Below are positions 50,670 to 59,326 of a DNA stretch of 64,000 nt, in pieces. Position 1 is the stretch's first letter, and every line of letters starts with the position of its first letter. The notes beneath the pieces were generated by a model, which did not search any database, was not told where the DNA came from, and saw nothing but the letters and a program-made list of their open reading frames with translations. The translations under genes and the position numbers were made by a program. The DNA comes from Niveispirillum cyanobacteriorum (GTDB lineage: Bacteria; Pseudomonadota; Alphaproteobacteria; Azospirillales; Azospirillaceae): assembly GCF_002868735.1 (NCBI RefSeq), contig NZ_CP025611.1:1482501-1546500 (forward strand). Direction: 5' to 3'.

Positions 50670-51077
50670 TTATCCGGCGAAAGCCGGCGGGCCGGTCGGG
50701 CAGCGCCCGGCCTCCCGATGGCGCCCTTCCGGCGTCAAGCCGATGCGAAGGGCACGTGCCACGTCACTGCCACGCAGGGGCAGCGCGTAGAACAGGGCAA
50801 TAGCAACAACGAGAAGGGTGGGCAGCGGGACAGGGTCACCACCGGCAGCACGTTCACGCTTGCCATGGCCGACAGGACGGGAGAAAGCAGCCGCCACCTC
50901 AACACCACGGTCGTGCGTCGGGCTGGCAGGCAGCGCCTGTCCGGTCAGGAAACTCGCGGTCGTCGGGAGGGGCAGATTGGCGGAAGACGGGCTAACGTTC
51001 CGGGGCAGCATACCGCCCAGGACCACCATGACCAGGAACAGAAGAGCGAGGAGCCCATGGGCCCAGCCGCGCATCAT
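50670..51077 (-). CDS. Putative small membrane protein
   Basis: 135 residues from the ATG at 51077, which is followed by a second ATG and preceded by GGTGGAGG. Two hydrophobic segments are seen, WAHGLLALLFLVMVVLGGML near the start and LPTLLVVAIALFYALPL in the second half. I recognise no family. The frame is open on the other strand as well, so the gene is only likely. Confidence 0.45.
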   Translation of the reverse strand: MMRGWAHGLLALLFLVMVVLGGMLPRNVSPSSANLPLPTTASFLTGQALPASPTHDRGVEVAAAFSRPVGHGKRERAAGGDPVPLPTLLVVAIALFYALPLRGSDVARALRIGLTPEGRHREAGRCPTGPPAFAG

Positions 51078-51176
51078 GTCGTGTGTCGCCTCCACCAATC
51101 GGCACCAGGGCCGAACCGGAAGCGACACTCTCACAGCGTTGCGGTCAACACAATGCCCTAAAGCATAGGGTGGGCA

Positions 51177-51620
51177 CTATTCTGCCCGCGATTGTGTGTA
51201 ACGGGCGATAGTTCCCGCATAGGCAGACAGATCATATCCGGCATCGGCCGCCGTCCGTAATATTGTTGCGCCATCGCGCGCTCCGGCTTTCGCTTCTGCG
51301 AGCGCCCACAGAATCGTGCAGCGCGTCCCGGAACGGCAATGGGCAAGTATGGGACCGGGCGACGTTGCCAGCGCGGCCCCAAAATCAGGGGCCACAAGCT
51401 CCAGCGTCGGGCCGGTGGCGGGCTGATAGATATAGGTAAGACCCAGTTCACGGGCCAAGGCCCCCGCCTGGGCGGAGGAGAGCTGTCCGGGCTCCTCCCC
51501 GTCCGGGCGGTTATTGATGATGGTGCGGAAACCTGCGGCGTGCGCGTCGCGGATATCCTGCTCCGTCACCTGCGGCGAGACCGACAGACCATCGACCAGA
51601 GGATGTACATCCAAAGCCAT
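51177..51620 (-). CDS. DUF442 / TIGR01244 family phosphatase-like protein
   Basis: 147 residues from the ATG at 51620 (MALDVHPLVDGLSVSPQVTE). The family is a dual-specificity-phosphatase fold linked to beta-lactamase-like sulfur proteins. Its signature is the N-terminal FRTIINNRPDGEEPGQ and the P-loop LAHCRSGTRCTILWAL (HCxxGxR). The substrate is not known. Single gene. Confidence 0.88.
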   Translation of the reverse strand: MALDVHPLVDGLSVSPQVTEQDIRDAHAAGFRTIINNRPDGEEPGQLSSAQAGALARELGLTYIYQPATGPTLELVAPDFGAALATSPGPILAHCRSGTRCTILWALAEAKAGARDGATILRTAADAGYDLSAYAGTIARYTQSRAE

Positions 51621-51837
51621 GACGACCCCGCGCAAAAGAGTGAAAGCGAGCTACTTATGACCGACCGAAAAGGGCGAATTTGAGGCAGCATTGTCAGGCC
51701 CTTGGTGAAGGTAATCCTGATTCCGCCGCTTTTGTTCGCACTTGCGATGTATAAATAGGCAGGTCCTGCTGCGCCGCAACATGCGCTGATGCAACCCAGC
51801 CCGGCCCCGACAGTCGGACATAGCTCCCATCTGGTGA

Positions 51838-52374
51838 TCATCCGGCAATGCGCAAGGGGGTGGTGCCCTGGTCGGCGATGCCGCGTGCCCGGCGACGGAC
51901 GGTCACCAGCAGGTCCAGCATGCGCTGGCGCTGATCCGGCGTCAGGTCGCGCAGCAGCATGTCATTGATGCCCTGACGCTTGGGCTGCAGACGGCGCAGC
52001 ATCTCCAGCCCTTCCGGCGTAACGCGCAGCAGCTTGCGCCGACGGTCTTGCGGGTCGTCCTGCTGGCTGATAAGGCCCTTGCGAATCAGTTCCGTGACGG
52101 TGGCGGAGATGTGCGGACGGGACAGGCCGCGGGCCGAGGCGATCTCGGAGGAGAAGATGCCCTCATGGGTGCGGGCCCCATCCTGGAAATTGGCATCGCC
52201 AGCCACATTCATCAGCACCGTCCATTGCGGTGCCGTCAGGCCAGCCTCGCTCAGCATCTCCTCGCACTGATGCGCGATGATGTTGGCAAGGTCCATCAGG
52301 TTGAGGGCGATCGCGTCTTCGGCGCGGAAACGAAAAGTGCTGTTCGGCATGGCTGGCCCCGGGTGACTGGTCAT
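51838..52374 (-). CDS. MarR-family transcriptional regulator
   Basis: 178 residues from the ATG at 52374; the ATG at 52350 (MPNSTFRFRAEDAIALNLMD) is an alternative. The winged helix is clear: LTAPQWTVLMNVAGD, IASARGLSRPHISATVTELI and the wing LISQQDDPQDRRRKLLRVTP. A palindrome 44 bases upstream of the start (52418-52441) may be its own operator. Confidence 0.92.
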   Translation of the reverse strand: MTSHPGPAMPNSTFRFRAEDAIALNLMDLANIIAHQCEEMLSEAGLTAPQWTVLMNVAGDANFQDGARTHEGIFSSEIASARGLSRPHISATVTELIRKGLISQQDDPQDRRRKLLRVTPEGLEMLRRLQPKRQGINDMLLRDLTPDQRQRMLDLLVTVRRRARGIADQGTTPLRIAG

Positions 52375-52417
52375 TGGATGCTCACATCCTGACCGCATCA
52401 CCGGGGTTCCGCATTGA

Positions 52418-52441
52418 CACGGATCAATTAAATGTTCCGTG
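52418..52441. promoter_or_regulatory. Operator-like palindrome upstream of the MarR gene
   Basis: CACGGA (52418-52423) and TCCGTG (52436-52441) are exact complements around an A/T-rich 12-base centre with AATT. The place and shape fit a site for autoregulation by a dimeric MarR protein. It is an inference from position only. Confidence 0.4.
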
Positions 52442-52462
52442 GTCCAACCATATGGATAGGGA

Positions 52463-53212
52463 TCAGCCGATCCCGCGCTCTGTCCAGCCCGTGGTCAGGG
52501 CACGATTGCTGTCAACATCGGCGGGGAAGTCCATCTCTCCCCATTCCAGACCCTGGATGGAGACGGTGCCGACGCTGCCATCAGCCTTGGCGATGGTGTC
52601 GATAACCGACAGGTACCAGCGGCGCAGACCTTCCGGGGTGCGCAGGGTCTTCTCCACTTCCGCTGCGAAACGCTGTCCGCCCTCGGCGCTGAAGCACAGA
52701 AAGCCGATGCTTTCCCCGTTCACGATGTCGAGCGGCAGTGTCTTGCCGATCTGCATCAGGTTGCCGTCGGCGTCGGTCCGCACCTTCATATCATCGGCGT
52801 CATATCCGTCCTTGGCGTCGATCGTCACTGTGATGGGCTTTGTCGCCCCCGACAGCAGGCGCTTAGCGATCTCCGGCTCGAACAGGGTGTCGCCGTTCAG
52901 GATCAGGAATGGCCCGTCCATCTCTGCCCGCGCGACCCAACAGCTGGCCGTATTGTCGGCCAACGCATAGAAGGGATTGTAGAGCGTGCGGGTCGTGATG
53001 CCCGGCACATCCATGCCGGCCAGCGCCTCTTCCACCCGGTCGGCGCGAAAGCCCGTGACGACCACCGCCTCTGTCACACCAGCCGCAGCCAGACCCCGGA
53101 TCTGCCATTCCAGCAGGGTACGGCCCGACAGGTCGATCAGGCATTTCGGCCGGTCTTCCGTCAGGGGCATCAGACGCTTGCCCTGGCCGGCGCTCAGGAT
53201 GATGGCTTTCAC
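52463..53212 (-). CDS. Sugar/phosphocholine-type nucleotidyltransferase
   Basis: 249 residues. The NTP-transferase signature MKAIILSAGQGKRLMPLTED then RPKCLIDLSGRTLLEWQI opens the protein, and the metal/substrate motif FLILNGDTLFEPEI follows near residue 105. It transfers a nucleotide to a phosphorylated sugar, choline or similar. LicC-type cytidylyltransferases have the same layout, but the substrate is unknown here. No sugar-synthesis genes are adjacent. Confidence 0.9.
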   Translation of the reverse strand: MKAIILSAGQGKRLMPLTEDRPKCLIDLSGRTLLEWQIRGLAAAGVTEAVVVTGFRADRVEEALAGMDVPGITTRTLYNPFYALADNTASCWVARAEMDGPFLILNGDTLFEPEIAKRLLSGATKPITVTIDAKDGYDADDMKVRTDADGNLMQIGKTLPLDIVNGESIGFLCFSAEGGQRFAAEVEKTLRTPEGLRRWYLSVIDTIAKADGSVGTVSIQGLEWGEMDFPADVDSNRALTTGWTERGIG

Positions 53213-53334
53213 TTTGACCCAGGCTCCACAAAGGACGACCGGTCACGCCGGCCGCTTCCCGAAAAATGCCGCGGACATTGCCGCGAAAGGACGGGGATGA
53301 CAAGCGGCTTCGTGGCCAACACCCCTGCCCGCCC

Positions 53335-53997
53335 TCAATCCTCCGCCCATTTGCGGATCAGATTGGACAGGCATTTGGAGAGAAGGTCGAATTCCGCCGT
53401 TTTTCCGTCGCGTTTGAATATCCCCTGCCGCGCCGTGTCGAGGTCGAACAGAAGCTCCCGCTCTGCCGCGTCGCGCACAAAGGACCGTATCCATCCTGCG
53501 GCCACCAGCCGCTGTCCCGCAGTGACCGGCGTCACCCGGTGCAGCGTGGTGGACGGGTAGAACAGCCCTGCCCCCGCCGGCAGCTTGAACGCCACATCCC
53601 CCGCATTCGTCTCCATCACCAGTTCCCCGCCCTCGTAACTGTCAGGATCGGCCAGGAACAGGGTGAAGGAGATGTCGGTGCGTACACCGCCCATCAGGGC
53701 ATCATCGACATGGCTGCCATAATGCTGACCGCCCGATGCACGCGCGAACAGGATGGGGCCGAATGCCTTCGGCCTCGCTGCCATGGCCGCCACTGGATGG
53801 CGGCGTACCGCCGCCTCCACCATGGCGCGGAGGTCGCCATGGGCCGGGTCGTCGCCGCGCAACTGCTCATTATCCTTGACCAGCTTGGCGTGCCATCCCG
53901 CCGTCGCTGCCCCCGGTTGGAACCGTCCACCGCCCAACCGTTCCACCATCAAGGCCACCTCTTCGGGTGTCAGGACATTGGCGATAGGCAGGATCAT
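53335..53997 (-). CDS. piuC: Fe2+/2-oxoglutarate-dependent PKHD-type hydroxylase
   Basis: 220 residues. Iron ligands are seen in HYGSHVDDAL (HxD) and STTLHRVTPVTAGQRLVAAG (distal His and the oxoglutarate Arg). The length (usually 220-230) and the motifs fit the PiuC/YbiX group, which is generally found near TonB-dependent siderophore receptors. The substrate is not known. No receptor gene is adjacent here, though the TonB cluster is 3 kb away. Confidence 0.92.
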   Translation of the reverse strand: MILPIANVLTPEEVALMVERLGGGRFQPGAATAGWHAKLVKDNEQLRGDDPAHGDLRAMVEAAVRRHPVAAMAARPKAFGPILFARASGGQHYGSHVDDALMGGVRTDISFTLFLADPDSYEGGELVMETNAGDVAFKLPAGAGLFYPSTTLHRVTPVTAGQRLVAAGWIRSFVRDAAERELLFDLDTARQGIFKRDGKTAEFDLLSKCLSNLIRKWAED

Positions 53998-54123
53998 GAT
54001 GCGACACTCCGCGCGGGAAAAGACGAACGGTTAAGATTGCGAATGACTTGCAATTGAGCGGGCATCATGGCACGGTCCCGCCCCACCTCACCTTTATAAT
54101 CTACGCATGGGAGCCTTGGGTCC

Positions 54124-54939
54124 ATGATCAAGCTTCAACCCCGTCTTTGGGTCGGCGTCGGCCTGTCGGTTCTGGCCGGTGGTGCCGCCCTGGCCGATAC
54201 GGCTACATCTTGGCACCAGGATGGCGCCATCGCCCTGCAGGTCGCCCAAGGTGGCGAGGGTGGCGAAGGGGGTGAAGGCGGAGAGGGTGGTGAGGGCGGC
54301 GTATCCGCCGAGGATGCCGCCAAGGACCCGGTGGCCTTCATCTCCGCCCTGGACGTGACCGCCGCGCATTATCATGCGGGCCTTGCCGCCTATAAGGCGG
54401 ATCGGCATCAGGCGGCGGGCGAAATGTTCGCTCACCCGATTTCAGAGATCTATGTCGATCTGGAGCCGGTTTTCACGGCCCAGGGCGCTACGCCGTTCCA
54501 GGATGAGATGAGCAAAGCCTCTGAACTGGCGCTGGGCAATGCACCCGTGGCAGAGGTGGAAAAGGCCGCCAAGGCCGTACTGACCGCGTTGGATGCCACC
54601 GCCACCAAGGCTCCGAAAAGCAGCGACAGCGCCAAGGCGGTACAGGCCAAGCTGTTGGCCGGCATGATCGAACGGGCCGCGCGTCAGTATCGCTCGGCCA
54701 GCGCCAACACGGAGTTCGAGCCCTACCTGGACGGCTACGGCTTCGCGATCACGGCCAAGGTGCGGTCCGAAGCCCTGGTGAAGGCCGGCGTGCCGCTGCC
54801 GGCGGACGTGGTGGCCGCCATCGACCTGCTGCTGAAGGCCTACCCCACCGCCCTGCGCCCGGCCACGCTTCCCGTGGCGTTGGATGCGCTCTCGGTCCAG
54901 ACCTCCAAGGCGCAGTTGGCCCTGTCGCGCGTGCGGTAA
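54124..54939 (+). CDS. Secreted protein with Gly-Gly-Glu repeat
   Basis: 271 residues with a signal peptide (residues 1-24, ending GGAALADTATS). Residues 43-59 are a tandem GGE repeat, followed by a mainly helical part. A His-rich region lies near residues 79-103 (AAHYHAGLAAYKADRHQAAG then EMFAHPISEIYVDLEPVF), which could bind metal. I know no family with confidence. It is divergent from piuC and convergent with the SDR gene. An iron-related role is only suggested by position. Confidence 0.75.
   Translation: MIKLQPRLWVGVGLSVLAGGAALADTATSWHQDGAIALQVAQGGEGGEGGEGGEGGEGGVSAEDAAKDPVAFISALDVTAAHYHAGLAAYKADRHQAAGEMFAHPISEIYVDLEPVFTAQGATPFQDEMSKASELALGNAPVAEVEKAAKAVLTALDATATKAPKSSDSAKAVQAKLLAGMIERAARQYRSASANTEFEPYLDGYGFAITAKVRSEALVKAGVPLPADVVAAIDLLLKAYPTALRPATLPVALDALSVQTSKAQLALSRVR
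54250..54300 (+). repeat. Tandem GGN-GGN-GAN codon repeat
   Basis: Five 9-base units plus six bases encode GGEGGEGGEGGEGGEGG inside the secreted protein. The third codon positions vary between units, so the repeat is kept at protein level rather than as recent slippage. Confidence 0.85.
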
Positions 54940-55701
54940 TCACCCTTTCCGGGGCGCCCGGGCCAGGATCATATCGACCAGTCCGGGCGGCAGCACGCCC
55001 AGCAGCCAGGACACGGCATAGGTTGGGAACGGAAAGGCCACCCGCCCCTTCCCCAAAGCCAGCCCGCGCCGGATGATGCGCGCCGCCCGGTCGGCATCCA
55101 TCAGGAACGGCATGGGGAAGCGGTTGACCGCCGTCATGCGGCTGACCACGAATCCGGGGCAGATGACACTGACCCCCACTCCATGCCGGGCCAGATCCCC
55201 GCGCAGCGCCTCACCATAGACGCGCACCGCCGCCTTTGACCCGCAATAGGCCGCCGCTCCCGCCATGCCGCGAAAGCTGGCCAGCGAGGACATCAAGGCG
55301 ATCTGTCCCCGCCCCCGCGCCACCATGGCAGGGATCAGGGGATGGATGGAATTCAACACCCCGTCCAGATTGGTGGCGAAGATGGCGCGGGCCTGGGCTT
55401 CAGTCTCCACCCCGCCGCCGGTCCCTGCCGAAATGCCGGCATTGGCGATGACCAGATCGACCGGCACCTCTCCGTCGCGCGCCATGATCCATTCGGCCAG
55501 CGCCACCCGGTCGGTGACGTCGATAATGGTGGTGACCACATCCGCCCCCTGCTCGCGGCAGCGATCCGCCACCTGCGCCAGCCGCCCCTCATCCCTGCCG
55601 GTCAGCAGCAGGCGGATGCCCGTCGCCGCATAGGACAGGGCCAACGCCTCCCCGATGCCAGACGAGGCACCCGTGATGAATATGACGCGCGGATCACGCA
55701 T
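54940..55701 (-). CDS. Short-chain dehydrogenase/reductase
   Basis: 253 residues. The NAD(P)-binding motif TGASSGIGEALALSYA opens the Rossmann fold, NAG is in VIANAGISAG, and the catalytic Ser and YxxxK are in LMSSLASFRG and AYCGSKAAVRVYG. A hydrophobic C-terminal segment (YAVSWLLGVLPPGLVDMIL) suggests membrane association, as in DltE-like SDRs. The substrate is unknown. Its stop adjoins that of the GGE-repeat gene. Confidence 0.93.
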   Translation of the reverse strand: MRDPRVIFITGASSGIGEALALSYAATGIRLLLTGRDEGRLAQVADRCREQGADVVTTIIDVTDRVALAEWIMARDGEVPVDLVIANAGISAGTGGGVETEAQARAIFATNLDGVLNSIHPLIPAMVARGRGQIALMSSLASFRGMAGAAAYCGSKAAVRVYGEALRGDLARHGVGVSVICPGFVVSRMTAVNRFPMPFLMDADRAARIIRRGLALGKGRVAFPFPTYAVSWLLGVLPPGLVDMILARAPRKG

Positions 55702-55788
55702 GAGGGGCCTCGACCGGTGGAAACCTTGTTGCTGGGGCGGCGGAGCGATATAAACCGCCTTTCAGCCGCCCCAAAGATCGAGCCTGAT

Positions 55789-56721
55789 GTGACGCAAAAT
55801 CCCGCCGCCCGCAAGACTGGCCCCGCCAACGGCAAGGGCGCTGTCATTTCCATGACCGGGTTCGCCCGGGCCGACGGCTCCAACGAGCGCGCGCAATGGG
55901 TGGTGGAGGCGCGCAGCGTCAATGGCAAGGGCCGCGACCTGCGCTGCCGCCTGCCCGCCGGTCTGGACGGGGTTGAACCCGCCATTCGTACCGCCGTAGA
56001 GGCACGGTTGACGCGCGGCAATGTCAATGTCGCCGTCAACCTGACGCGGCTGGAAAATGCCGGCGCGCTCCGCATCAACCGCGACTTGCTGGCCCAGGTG
56101 CTGGAACTGGCACGCGACATCGGCGGGCCGGACGCCCCGCCGCCGGCCATCGACACGCTGTTATCCGTGCGCGGCGTCATCGACAGTGCCGAACCGCGCG
56201 AGACAGAGGAAGACCGTCAGGCCCTGGAACAGGCCATCGCCGCCACCGTCGCCACCGCCATCGACCGGCTGGTAGAGGCCCGTACGGGCGAGGGCGCACA
56301 TCTGGCCGCCGTCCTGCTGGATCATCTGGCGGAGATTGAGCGCCTGACCGACGCCGCCGCCGCTACCTCCTCTCTGCAACCCGAGGCGCTGCGCGCCAAG
56401 CTGCGCGGCCAGATCCAGGCCCTGCTGGATGCCGTTCCGCCCGTGGCCGAGGATCGGCTGGCCCAGGAAGCAGCGCTGCTGATCAGCAAGGCCGACGTGC
56501 GCGAGGAACTGGACCGTCTGCGCGCCCACATCTCCCAGGCCCGCACCATGCTGCGCGATGGCGGGGCCGTGGGCCGCCGGCTGGATTTCCTGTGCCAGGA
56601 ATTCAACCGCGAGGCCAATACGCTGTGCAGCAAATCCGCCGATGTCGAACTGACCCGCATCGGCATGGAGCTGAAGGCCGTGATCGAGCAGTTCCGCGAA
56701 CAAGTCCAGAATATTGAGTAA
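55789..56721 (+). CDS. yicC: YicC-family endoribonuclease-like protein
   Basis: 310 residues from a GTG at 55789. The conserved core starts at SMTGFARADG, where the Met (55852) is a possible second start; related proteins begin a few residues ahead of this motif, which favours the GTG. The C-terminal DUF1732 part has LDFLCQEFNREANTLCSKSA, the family signature, and ends in IGMELKAVIEQFREQVQNIE. YicC has been linked to RNA cleavage and decay. It precedes gmk, a common pairing. Confidence 0.93.
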   Translation: MTQNPAARKTGPANGKGAVISMTGFARADGSNERAQWVVEARSVNGKGRDLRCRLPAGLDGVEPAIRTAVEARLTRGNVNVAVNLTRLENAGALRINRDLLAQVLELARDIGGPDAPPPAIDTLLSVRGVIDSAEPRETEEDRQALEQAIAATVATAIDRLVEARTGEGAHLAAVLLDHLAEIERLTDAAAATSSLQPEALRAKLRGQIQALLDAVPPVAEDRLAQEAALLISKADVREELDRLRAHISQARTMLRDGGAVGRRLDFLCQEFNREANTLCSKSADVELTRIGMELKAVIEQFREQVQNIE

Positions 56722-56774
56722 ACGGGCTGACGCCCGCCCCCGCCCCTTAACCACCCCCTTTGGCAGTCCCCGAA

Positions 56775-57413
56775 ATGTCCCTGATCCATCGCCGCGGCCT
56801 GATGCTGGTCCTTTCCTCCCCGTCCGGTGCCGGCAAGTCCACGATCTCGCGCGAATTGCTGACGCGTGACGGCAACCTGTCCATGTCCGTGTCCCTGACC
56901 ACCCGCCCCATGCGGCCGGGGGAGCAGGAAGGCGTGCATTATTATTTTGTGGACCACGCAGAGTTTGAGGCGCGGGTGGCGCGCAAGGAACTGCTGGAAC
57001 ATGCCAACGTCTTCGGCAACCGCTACGGCACCCCGCGCGGCCCGGTGGAAGAGGCGATGCGCGCCGGGCGCGACGTGTTGTTCGACATTGACTGGCAGGG
57101 CACACAGCAGCTTTCCGACAGCGCCGGCACCGATCTGGTCCGGGTGTTCATCCTGCCGCCCAGCGCGGAAGAGTTGGAACGCCGCCTGACCAACCGCGCA
57201 CAGGACAGCGCGGAGGTCATCGCGCACCGCATGTCCAAGGCCAATGACGAGATGAGCCATTGGTCCGAATATGACTATGTCATCGTGAACAAGGACGTGC
57301 AGGAATCAGTGGCCGCCGTGGAAGCCATCCTGAAGGCCGAACGCCTGAAGCGCCGTCGTCAGGTGGGCCTGTCCGACTTTGTGCGCTCGCTTCAGGTTGG
57401 CAAGGGCAACTGA
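56775..57413 (+). CDS. gmk: Guanylate kinase
   Basis: 212 residues from the ATG at 56775 (MSLIHRRGLMLVLSSPSGAG); a TTG five codons earlier is possible. It phosphorylates GMP to GDP. The P-loop is SSPSGAGKSTI and the GMP-binding region SVSLTTRPMRPGEQEGVHYY. The lid and C-terminal helices are complete. It lies 53 bases after yicC and one base before the ABC-F gene. Confidence 0.97.
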   Translation: MSLIHRRGLMLVLSSPSGAGKSTISRELLTRDGNLSMSVSLTTRPMRPGEQEGVHYYFVDHAEFEARVARKELLEHANVFGNRYGTPRGPVEEAMRAGRDVLFDIDWQGTQQLSDSAGTDLVRVFILPPSAEELERRLTNRAQDSAEVIAHRMSKANDEMSHWSEYDYVIVNKDVQESVAAVEAILKAERLKRRRQVGLSDFVRSLQVGKGN

Positions 57414-57414
57414 T

Positions 57415-59229
57415 ATGGCCCCCAATAACCCCGCCCTCATCTCCCTGGCTGGCGCCTCTGTCCATCTGGGCTCCACCACCCTGTTCGAAGGCATCGATGT
57501 TTCGGTGGCGCGGGGGGAGAAGATCGCCCTGGTCGGCCGCAACGGGTCGGGCAAATCCACCTTGCTGAAATGTCTGGCGGGCGAGATCGACATCGACACG
57601 GGGGAGCGCTTCCTGCAACCCGGTGCCCGCGTCGCTTATCTGGCGCAGGAGCCTGATTTCTCCAAGTTCCCCACCGTGGCCGATTTCGTGGCCGGAGGTC
57701 AGGCCGAACCGATGCAGTACCGCGTCGATGCGGTTCTGGAGGCCCTCGACCTGCCCGGCGACCGTGCCTGCGCCACGCTCTCGGGCGGGGAATCGCGCCG
57801 CGCGGCCCTGGCCCGCGCCCTGGTCGACGAACCGGATGTGCTGCTGCTGGATGAGCCGACGAACCATCTCGACATCCCCACCATCCTCTGGCTGGAAAAG
57901 GAGTTGCAGCAGTTCCGGGGGGCCTTGCTGCTGATCTCCCACGATCGCGCCTTCTTGCAGAACCTGTCCAAGCGTATCCTGTGGCTGGATCGCGGCGTGC
58001 TGCGCACCACCGAACGGCCGTTCGGGGATTTTGAGACCTGGCGGGATGAGATCTTCAAGGAAGAGGAAGCCGCCTATCACAAGCTGGACCGCAAGATCGC
58101 GGCAGAGCTGAAATGGATGTGGGAGGGCGGCATCTCCGCCCGGCGCACCCGCAATATGGGCCGCGTCCGCCGGTTGCAGGGCATGCGCCAGGAACGTGCC
58201 GACCGCATCAAGTCGCGGCAGGTGAATTTCACCGTCTCCGAAGGCGACAATTCCGGCAAGCTGGTGGTGGAAGCCGAAAACATCTCCAAAAGCTTCCAGA
58301 GCGACGCCGGCGAACGGGTGATCTGCCAGAATTTCTCCACCCGCATCCTTAGAGGCGACAAGGTCGGGCTGATCGGCCCGAACGGGGCCGGCAAATCCAC
58401 GATCCTGAAAATGCTGATCGGCGAACTGTCGCCCGACAGCGGCTCCATCCGCCTGGGCACCAATCTGCAGACCATCGTGTTTGATCAGCGCCGGGCACAG
58501 TTGAACCCCAACGACACCCTGAAACAAGTGCTGCTGCCTGAGGGCGGCGACAGCATCTGGGTCGGCGGCAAGCCGCGCCATATTTCCAGCTATCTCAAGG
58601 ACTTCCTGTTCGATCCCTCCATGATGGAACAGCCGGTGCGGGCCCTGTCGGGCGGAGAGCGTAACCGTCTGCTGCTGGCCAAGCTGTTTGCACAGCCCAG
58701 CAACCTGATGGTCCTGGACGAGCCGACCAACGACCTGGACATGGATACGCTGGACCTGCTGGAGGAAGTGCTGTCGGACTATGACGGCACGCTGCTGCTG
58801 GTCAGCCACGACCGTGATTTCCTGGACCGGCTGGTCACCAGCACCATCGCGGTTGAGGGCGATGGCGACGTCTCGGAATATCCCGGCGGCTACAGCGACT
58901 ATCTGATCCAGCGCAAAGCCGACGAACCGGCAGAAGCCGCCAAGGCCGCCGCCAAACCGGTCGCCGCCGCACCGGTGGCGCCTAAGGCCAAGAAGAAACT
59001 GTCCTTCAAGGAAAACCGGGAGTTGGAAGAACTGCCGGGCAAGATGGCGGCCCTGGAAAAGAAGATCGCGCAGTTGAACACGAAGATGGCCGACCCCGCC
59101 TTCTACAGCAAGGACCCCAAGGGCTTTGCCAAAGCGTCGGAGGATTTGTCGGCGGCGCAGGGCGAGTTGTCAGCGGCAGAGGAACGCTGGCTGGAACTGG
59201 AAGCTCTGAAGGAAGAATTGGAGGGGTAA
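57415..59229 (+). CDS. uup: ABC-F family ATPase, Uup type
   Basis: 604 residues from the ATG at 57415. Two ATPase domains: Walker A GRNGSGKSTLLK and GPNGAGKSTILK, signatures LSGGESRRAALARAL and LSGGERNRLLLAKLF, and Walker B LLLDEPTNHLD and VLDEPTNDLD. There are no membrane segments. A C-terminal coiled coil (residues about 530-600, LPGKMAALEKKIAQLNTKMA) is the mark of Uup. ABC-F proteins act on the ribosome or DNA rather than transport. Confidence 0.92.
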   Translation: MAPNNPALISLAGASVHLGSTTLFEGIDVSVARGEKIALVGRNGSGKSTLLKCLAGEIDIDTGERFLQPGARVAYLAQEPDFSKFPTVADFVAGGQAEPMQYRVDAVLEALDLPGDRACATLSGGESRRAALARALVDEPDVLLLDEPTNHLDIPTILWLEKELQQFRGALLLISHDRAFLQNLSKRILWLDRGVLRTTERPFGDFETWRDEIFKEEEAAYHKLDRKIAAELKWMWEGGISARRTRNMGRVRRLQGMRQERADRIKSRQVNFTVSEGDNSGKLVVEAENISKSFQSDAGERVICQNFSTRILRGDKVGLIGPNGAGKSTILKMLIGELSPDSGSIRLGTNLQTIVFDQRRAQLNPNDTLKQVLLPEGGDSIWVGGKPRHISSYLKDFLFDPSMMEQPVRALSGGERNRLLLAKLFAQPSNLMVLDEPTNDLDMDTLDLLEEVLSDYDGTLLLVSHDRDFLDRLVTSTIAVEGDGDVSEYPGGYSDYLIQRKADEPAEAAKAAAKPVAAAPVAPKAKKKLSFKENRELEELPGKMAALEKKIAQLNTKMADPAFYSKDPKGFAKASEDLSAAQGELSAAEERWLELEALKEELEG

Positions 59230-59232
59230 CCC

Positions 59233-59323
59233 GTAGGTCAGGTCGAGCCAAAGGCGAGCCCTGACAGGAAAGGTCTTCGATCCGTTGCTGTCAGGGCGAG
59301 GCATCCGCCTCGACCTGACCTAC
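59233..59323. repeat. Long imperfect inverted repeat between uup and citE-like gene
   Basis: The left arm 59233-59267 and right arm 59288-59323 pair over most of 35 bases; GTAGGTCAGGTCGAG and CTGACAG at the two ends are exact. The loop is 20 bases. It lies between two convergent genes and may end both transcripts, but has no T tract. It could also be a small palindromic repeat element. Confidence 0.75.
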
Positions 59324-59326
59324 TGC

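Noticed and set aside
50718-51161. Plus-strand 147-codon frame in the gap after tonB
   Set aside because: No hydrophobic or domain pattern and no good ribosome binding site; the minus-strand frame with two membrane segments is a better candidate.
54135-54341. Pro/Ser-rich minus-strand frame opposite the GGE repeat
   Set aside because: It is simply the reverse complement of the Gly-Gly-Glu codon repeat.
57280-58809. 509-codon open frame opposite gmk and uup
   Set aside because: Antisense shadow; both ABC-F ATPase cassettes are complete on the plus strand.
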